Shown piece after piece: positions 58,150-64,000 of a stretch of DNA of 64,000 bases (position 1 is its first letter; the number at the start of each line of letters is the position of its first letter). Source of the DNA: Hofstenia miamia (taxonomy: Eukaryota > Xenacoelomorpha > Acoela); the NCBI GenBank assembly GCA_004352715.1, contig SCFE01000004.1:571375-635374 (forward strand), given 5' to 3'. The notes under the pieces are model-generated. The model saw nothing but the letters and a program-made list of their open reading frames with translations, had not been told where the DNA came from and ran no database searches. Both the position numbers and the translations under genes were made by a program.

Positions 58150-58311
58150 NNNNNNNNNNNNNNNNNNNNNNNNNNNNNNNNNNNNNNNNNNNNNNNNNNN
58201 NNNNNNNNNNNNNNNNNNNNNNNNNNNNNNNNNNNNNNNNNNNNNNNNNNNNNNNNNNNNNNNNNNNNNNNNNNNNNNNNNNNNNNNNNNNNNNNNNNNN
58301 NNNNNNNNNNN
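58150..58311. other. Assembly gap (N)
   Basis: 162 Ns separating an LTR fragment in plus from one in minus orientation. Confidence 0.95.
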
Positions 58312-58550
58312 AAAAACCCCTACACATAGACTTAACCTAAGAGCTGCACGATGGAGTAAGTTCCCAGCTACCAGACAGCACCGCATTGTGAATAGCAGTA
58401 TGTGCGCTGGGTCCAGGAATCTCTTTAGTCGAATCTGGGGACCACCGGGTAACTACTAGTGCGCTCAGACGTTTAGCTTTCCGTTGACATATATAATCAA
58501 ACCTGATAATATAAAAATAAGAAATCAAATGAAGTAAATTCAACTAGTCG
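58312..58550 (-). repeat. Gypsy LTR fragment, inverted
   Basis: It matches the central part of copies d and h (CTAACCTAAGAGC-like and GTTTAGCTTTCC on the plus strand). Orientation is opposite to copy g across the gap. Confidence 0.55.
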
Positions 58551-58609
58551 ACATCACAGGCTATATCAAAGAGAGAAGAATACTACTACGATCTATTAGT
58601 TGTCATAGA

Positions 58610-59602
58610 CAGGGCTTCTCATTTTGCTGTAACTGCTAGAAAAACTGTTAACAGCAAACAGAAACCCTTTTGCTGTTGACAGCTTTGATATTTTCTTTCT
58701 TAGTTTTGATTGAATCGATAAAAAATTCGTAGATACGCTCTGACATTGCATGGATAAGGGAAGGACATTTTTTTGATGATCTTGGTTATGAGAAAATATT
58801 GAAAAAATAGACTAAAAACTCATTCCCGACTTGTTTGTAATGTTTGTGCCCAACATTATTTAATTTAATTTATCAAAATTAGTTTGAGGTGGATGATCAG
58901 CCCCCCCCTTTGGCACCAGCTGCGAGCAAAATTGAAAATAGTTCATTTAATTCACAATCGCTTAACAACTTCTCAAATATATTTAGAAAATCATTTTCAC
59001 AATATTTATGTAGGCTGTTAGAAGAAGTAGATTATCCCAATGCAAAGAAACGTTTCTTTCAACATCAACAATTCCTTTGATAATATTTTGTTTACAGCCG
59101 AGGTGAAGGTGCCAGCTCCTCTCTCCCCCCCCCAAATTTAAAAATCCTAAATGCGCCTCTGATACCCGGTTTTTTATAAATGTTTTGAAAATTTTATCAA
59201 ATGAAAAGTCGATCATCCAATTTAGAAGTTGATAAAGATGGATACATGACAGTTATAAATGCGCACAGCACCCAACACAATTGTGAAATTACTCAAAATA
59301 AAACATGAATATTAATAAAAATCCAAATATAAATTATAATTGATATGTTAAATCAACCTAAAACAATGGTGTTTGTTGATTATTTGGGGCTGCAAGTATC
59401 TTTATCAATGACCACAGCACTGGTTTGAATTCTTGTGCGTATTTGATGGCCTGTTGAGGTGATTTAGAGACATTGATAGTGTGTTAACAGCACTGATAAA
59501 ATGCCAAAATGGGTTAATTTTATGTGCTGTTTTAAACAGCACTTGTTTGCTGTTTGCTGTAACAGCTTGCAGCTGCTAACAGCAGTGCTGTTGGGAGCGT
59601 TG
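58610..59602. mobile_element. hAT-like element, 993 bp, with perfect 8-bp target duplication
   Basis: It is flanked by GTCATAGA at 58602-58609 and 59603-59610. The left end is CAGGGCTTCTCATTTTGCTG; the right end, reversed, is CAACGCTCCCAACAGCACTG, an imperfect TIR of hAT type. AACAGC/GCTGTT words are repeated inside both ends. No transposase is visible; the 63-codon frame at 58889 is not recognised. Inside, 59120-59165 looks like the end of another hAT-like insertion (reversed CAGAGGCGCATTTAGG). A partial inverted copy is at 28523. Confidence 0.75.
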
Positions 59603-59639
59603 GTCATAGACCTATTGTTTACGCTTTCTGTAAATCATT

Positions 59640-59700
59640 TGAAAAAATACTAAAACTAGTGCAATATGCTGATGACACCTGCTAATATTTGATAAGGAAC
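59640..59700 (+). pseudogene. Tiny LINE RT scrap
   Basis: ILKLVQYADDTC is visible, the RT catalytic box and its upstream residues, followed by a stop. Nothing else of the element remains. Confidence 0.45.
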
Positions 59701-59975
59701 TGTAATAAATAGTAAATGTAGGCATATTTGTACTAAGCTGTTAAATGACTGTCTGATATTTAAAACTGACCTTCAAATTCAGCAAATCTCACTCGTCATC
59801 CTCTATACATTTTTTAGTGAATCAAATTTAACATCTATTTACTAAAAGTTGTTGAAGCACAATATTTTGAGGATGGAAACGGGCTATACTGGGCGGGGAA
59901 GTGGGGGTGTAGGCTGAGCCAGTCCACTTGTGCAGTGAGATGGGTCAAGCAAAAGGAAATATTGAGGGAGCTCTT

Positions 59976-60975
59976 NNNNNNNNNNNNNNNNNNNNNNNNN
60001 NNNNNNNNNNNNNNNNNNNNNNNNNNNNNNNNNNNNNNNNNNNNNNNNNNNNNNNNNNNNNNNNNNNNNNNNNNNNNNNNNNNNNNNNNNNNNNNNNNNN
60101 NNNNNNNNNNNNNNNNNNNNNNNNNNNNNNNNNNNNNNNNNNNNNNNNNNNNNNNNNNNNNNNNNNNNNNNNNNNNNNNNNNNNNNNNNNNNNNNNNNNN
60201 NNNNNNNNNNNNNNNNNNNNNNNNNNNNNNNNNNNNNNNNNNNNNNNNNNNNNNNNNNNNNNNNNNNNNNNNNNNNNNNNNNNNNNNNNNNNNNNNNNNN
60301 NNNNNNNNNNNNNNNNNNNNNNNNNNNNNNNNNNNNNNNNNNNNNNNNNNNNNNNNNNNNNNNNNNNNNNNNNNNNNNNNNNNNNNNNNNNNNNNNNNNN
60401 NNNNNNNNNNNNNNNNNNNNNNNNNNNNNNNNNNNNNNNNNNNNNNNNNNNNNNNNNNNNNNNNNNNNNNNNNNNNNNNNNNNNNNNNNNNNNNNNNNNN
60501 NNNNNNNNNNNNNNNNNNNNNNNNNNNNNNNNNNNNNNNNNNNNNNNNNNNNNNNNNNNNNNNNNNNNNNNNNNNNNNNNNNNNNNNNNNNNNNNNNNNN
60601 NNNNNNNNNNNNNNNNNNNNNNNNNNNNNNNNNNNNNNNNNNNNNNNNNNNNNNNNNNNNNNNNNNNNNNNNNNNNNNNNNNNNNNNNNNNNNNNNNNNN
60701 NNNNNNNNNNNNNNNNNNNNNNNNNNNNNNNNNNNNNNNNNNNNNNNNNNNNNNNNNNNNNNNNNNNNNNNNNNNNNNNNNNNNNNNNNNNNNNNNNNNN
60801 NNNNNNNNNNNNNNNNNNNNNNNNNNNNNNNNNNNNNNNNNNNNNNNNNNNNNNNNNNNNNNNNNNNNNNNNNNNNNNNNNNNNNNNNNNNNNNNNNNNN
60901 NNNNNNNNNNNNNNNNNNNNNNNNNNNNNNNNNNNNNNNNNNNNNNNNNNNNNNNNNNNNNNNNNNNNNNNNNNN
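59976..60975. other. Assembly gap (N), 1000 bases
   Basis: Exactly 1000 Ns, so the size is probably nominal. Long frames across it are artefacts. Confidence 0.95.
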
Positions 60976-61790
60976 AGGGGGTGATCATGCTTCCACGATT
61001 TTTAGCCGTTTTTGGCAGACGATAAATTCAAATTTCGAACGACAGGTACTTTTTGAAATTGAAACTATAAATAGAGCAGAAATCAATTTGGAAAACTGTT
61101 GAAGTAAATTCTTCGGAAATCTTTTTCTTAGATTTAATTTGGTTTGCTTAATACTAATCAATGTCAAGCTAAACGGTAGATGCATTAGTAGTGGCTTGAG
61201 CACACATTGGGAGCAATTCGAGGGTCCTTGATCCAAGCCATGAACCTGCATTTATGTCCATTCATTTACATGTATTAAATAAGAGACTTCGGAGATAAGG
61301 CTAGTTAGCCGATCATAGGTTATATCTATATTATATTATCTTGACTACGTAGATGACCTATAAATAGACTGAAAAATAGACCAAGCAGTTACTGTTATCT
61401 AAATGTAAGTTAAGAAGCTGCAAGTAATTATCTATTTTATTATTTATATTAATTAAAGCCAATAGTTTTTCAGTAATGGCTGAAGTGATGTTTATTAAGC
61501 AGCTAGTGACATTGCCAGGTTGCGAAGTACAAATCACACATTACAAATTGAGTTTAAGTCAGTTACATCCAGCCTTAAGGGCTGCACTGAGGGAACACAT
61601 AAGTTACTTTCGTGAGCTGAGACTTGGAACTACTTGATCAACAACAAATACATATTAGTGTGGAATGATTTTGAGATAGGAGTTGGCCAGAGGCCACAGT
61701 GGAAGACAAGCGAATCACGGAAGAAAGTTGCGACGATGTCATACCTAAATAGTATCAGATTAGTTGGGGTTAATACAATTTAATAACAAC
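60976..61790 (+). repeat. Gypsy LTR, copy f, 5' end lost in gap
   Basis: 60987-61200 is nearly identical to 33072-33290. It continues through CCTTGATCCAAGCCATGAAC and GAGTTTAAGTCAGTTACATC, shared inverted with copies c and e. It ends near a CAGTGGCAGAGCGTGG motif at about 61792, perhaps the end of a hAT-like insertion. Confidence 0.72.
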
Positions 61791-63651
61791 CAGTGGCAGA
61801 GCGTGGGCCACTTTGCCTAGTGTGCGGTGCAGAGTTGCTAGTGGTTCGGTTTGGTTTCGTCATTGTATTAAATAAAAATATGTCAATGCTGAACTGAAAG
61901 TTTCAAAATTTACAATGGAGATCAGTGCAGTAATTGCTTAAACTTGAAGCCATCCATTACATGACTAAATGCATATTTTTTAAATACACTACATTAACGT
62001 AAAATATGATTCATGAATATTTCTTAAAATCAGATATCAAGTAAGATATTTGAAATGGATACCTAAGTATATTTAACAAAACCACGAAATATTAAAACAT
62101 CAGACAAAACCAGTACGTGATCAGACCAACTTTTCAATTTCAACCAAGACCAAGACTCATTTGGTATTATTTGGCATGAAAGCAGAAATAGATGACCAAC
62201 CAGAAATGGAATCGGATCCAACAGTTTATGATCCGATCCAATCCGGATCCGAAACTTCAAAATCCGGATCCGATCCGAACTTTAAAAAAAATTTTAATTT
62301 TCAACATGAAACGGATCCGAATTTAAATAAGTATTCTAACAATAAACAAGCATAAACTTAAAAAATATTTATGTTTTTTAATGCGAATAGAAAATTTAAG
62401 TGCTTCAACACTATCTTGAGATAAAAAAATGGGCATATACTTACGGAATAATACATGTAAATCAACTTATTTGTAAGCTTTGTAATAATCTAGTCCCTAA
62501 AATGGTCATCAACTATAATCATAATATATTTATAGAGTTTAAATAGTTGATTTTCTTATAGTGTTACCTCCCTCATTATTTTTTATGTCCAAATACAAAA
62601 ATAACCACTTTGAATTGTCACTATGAATTGAAGTTGTTTCAGACAAAATAAACTTACTTCAAAATTGCAGCTAAGGCGATGAAAACAAGAATAGCACAAA
62701 TAATGACAAATTAAAGAACAACCCCAAAATTTATATTGCAAGACATTAAAAAAATTGTTGTAGAGTGTATTAAAATCCGGGATAGAAAAATTAATTTTTC
62801 AAACAAAATTTGAGATTTAATATAAATTTTAAATTTTACTGAAATTGGATAAATAATTTTTGAATTACATAGCAGCAACATTAAATAAATTCACACCCTA
62901 TTAATAGTGTGCCGACAATATGGTTCCATAAACATTTTTGTATTCGTGATTATAATAATGACAAACCTCTTGAGTACTAAGTTGATCTTGGCATTGCAAG
63001 TTGCTTAGAGTGCATATTTAAATGAGATTTTTTGATTGAAGAGCACCCAAATTACATTAGTATTTTTATATTTTGCAGGATTTGCAAAAGCTAAGGCATT
63101 CCACTTGCTTCTCTGTGTTTGTGCTCTTTGGCATACATATTAGAGAGAATCCATTTGCAAGTTTGTACAAACAAATGCTTTTGGTTGCTTTACTATTTTA
63201 TCATTGTGATGGCTAACATGAATCGCATTTTCAGATTTGAGTATTGGTCACCAATAACACGGAACCTGTTGTATGAACAATGAAATTCAATTACAAAATT
63301 TCACTTAGATTGAGTTTTTAAAATTAGGATTAAATGTAAAAATTTGCGTAATTTATAAAATGTACAAATATACAAGTTATAAAAATTTTTTGATCCGAAG
63401 TTTCTCAAAATGAATATCCGATCCGTATTAAGTCATTATTAAGAAGGCGGACTAAGAAACCATGTTTTTTGTTGGCCGTAAATATTAGTAAGCTAATGCT
63501 CATATTCCACAGCTTTTGTCTATCATTGATGAGCCCCCTTTGCAGGCTCATAAACACGTTTAACCAGGGCTGCTTGTTGTGCACATAACAGTGTGAGCTT
63601 GTTTGGTTTACTGCTAATAACTGCTTCAGCCAGTGGCGTACCCAGGGGGGG
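61791..63651. other. Unrecognised DNA with GGATCC(G) repeats and a hAT-like end
   Basis: GGATCCGATCC-type words cluster at 62210-62330 (at least five) and recur in part at about 63393 and 63418, which may mark subterminal repeats of one element. CAGTGGCGTACCCAGG at about 63633 looks like a hAT-type terminus running into the final gap. No gene was found. Confidence 0.45.
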
Positions 63652-64000
63652 NNNNNNNNNNNNNNNNNNNNNNNNNNNNNNNNNNNNNNNNNNNNNNNNN
63701 NNNNNNNNNNNNNNNNNNNNNNNNNNNNNNNNNNNNNNNNNNNNNNNNNNNNNNNNNNNNNNNNNNNNNNNNNNNNNNNNNNNNNNNNNNNNNNNNNNNN
63801 NNNNNNNNNNNNNNNNNNNNNNNNNNNNNNNNNNNNNNNNNNNNNNNNNNNNNNNNNNNNNNNNNNNNNNNNNNNNNNNNNNNNNNNNNNNNNNNNNNNN
63901 NNNNNNNNNNNNNNNNNNNNNNNNNNNNNNNNNNNNNNNNNNNNNNNNNNNNNNNNNNNNNNNNNNNNNNNNNNNNNNNNNNNNNNNNNNNNNNNNNNNN
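63652..64000. other. Assembly gap (N) to window end
   Basis: 349 Ns continuing to the window edge. Confidence 0.95.

Noticed and set aside
59928-61025. Very long open frames across the 1000-N gap, and similar ones across 58150-58311
   Set aside because: They consist almost entirely of N; only a few real codons stand at the edges.

Overview
This is an AT-rich, intron-bearing, repeat-dominated stretch of an invertebrate genome, probably an arthropod (low confidence). The evidence is a two-exon gene with GT-AG splice sites, many decayed LTR retrotransposons, several LINE relics, a mariner-like transposon, hAT-type MITEs, and assembly gaps that include junctions with unmerged duplicate sequence. 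No prokaryotic features, CRISPR array, rRNA or convincing tRNA was seen.

Layout. 1-8730: a nearly complete but mutated Ty3/gypsy element (element 1) with a window-truncated 5' LTR, a tRNA-Arg-like primer site, gag, a canonical -1 frameshift signal, pol (PR-RT-RNase H-IN), an extra third ORF, a polypurine tract and a 923-bp 3' LTR. 8.7-15.6 kb: AT-rich DNA with a decayed duplication, a nested hairpin and three LINE fragments. 15600-16912: a mariner/Tc1-like transposon with TIRs and TA duplications. 18-20.6 kb: LINE remnants, including one of R2/NeSL type. 20976-22186: the only convincing host gene, a secreted protein resembling the N-terminal domain of VWA7 (Het-C-like). 22.2-32.8 kb: mostly unrecognised AT-rich DNA with a gypsy pol relic, hAT-like MITEs and a complex tandem repeat. 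32.8-45 kb: a cluster of related gypsy LTRs in both orientations, a RNase H/integrase relic, a tandem array split by a solo LTR, a THAP-domain relic and a duplicated block at a gap. 42.1-43.8 kb (+) and 43.9-53.1 kb (-): element 2 (third ORF only) and element 3 (gag-pol-third ORF). 54.5-59.7 kb: LINE RT fragments and a hAT-like element with a perfect 8-bp target duplication. 57.6-61.8 kb: more LTR copies around gaps. After that there is unrecognised DNA, with terminal Ns from 63652.

How the genes relate. In elements 1 and 3, gag-pol would supply capsid, protease, RT/RNase H and integrase. The unexplained part is the third ORF. Three divergent elements in this one window carry a related protein between integrase and the 3' LTR, with no visible envelope features. 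All copies seen are broken by frameshifts and nonsense codons, so no autonomous copy is present here. The VWA7-like gene appears intact and unrelated to the transposons.
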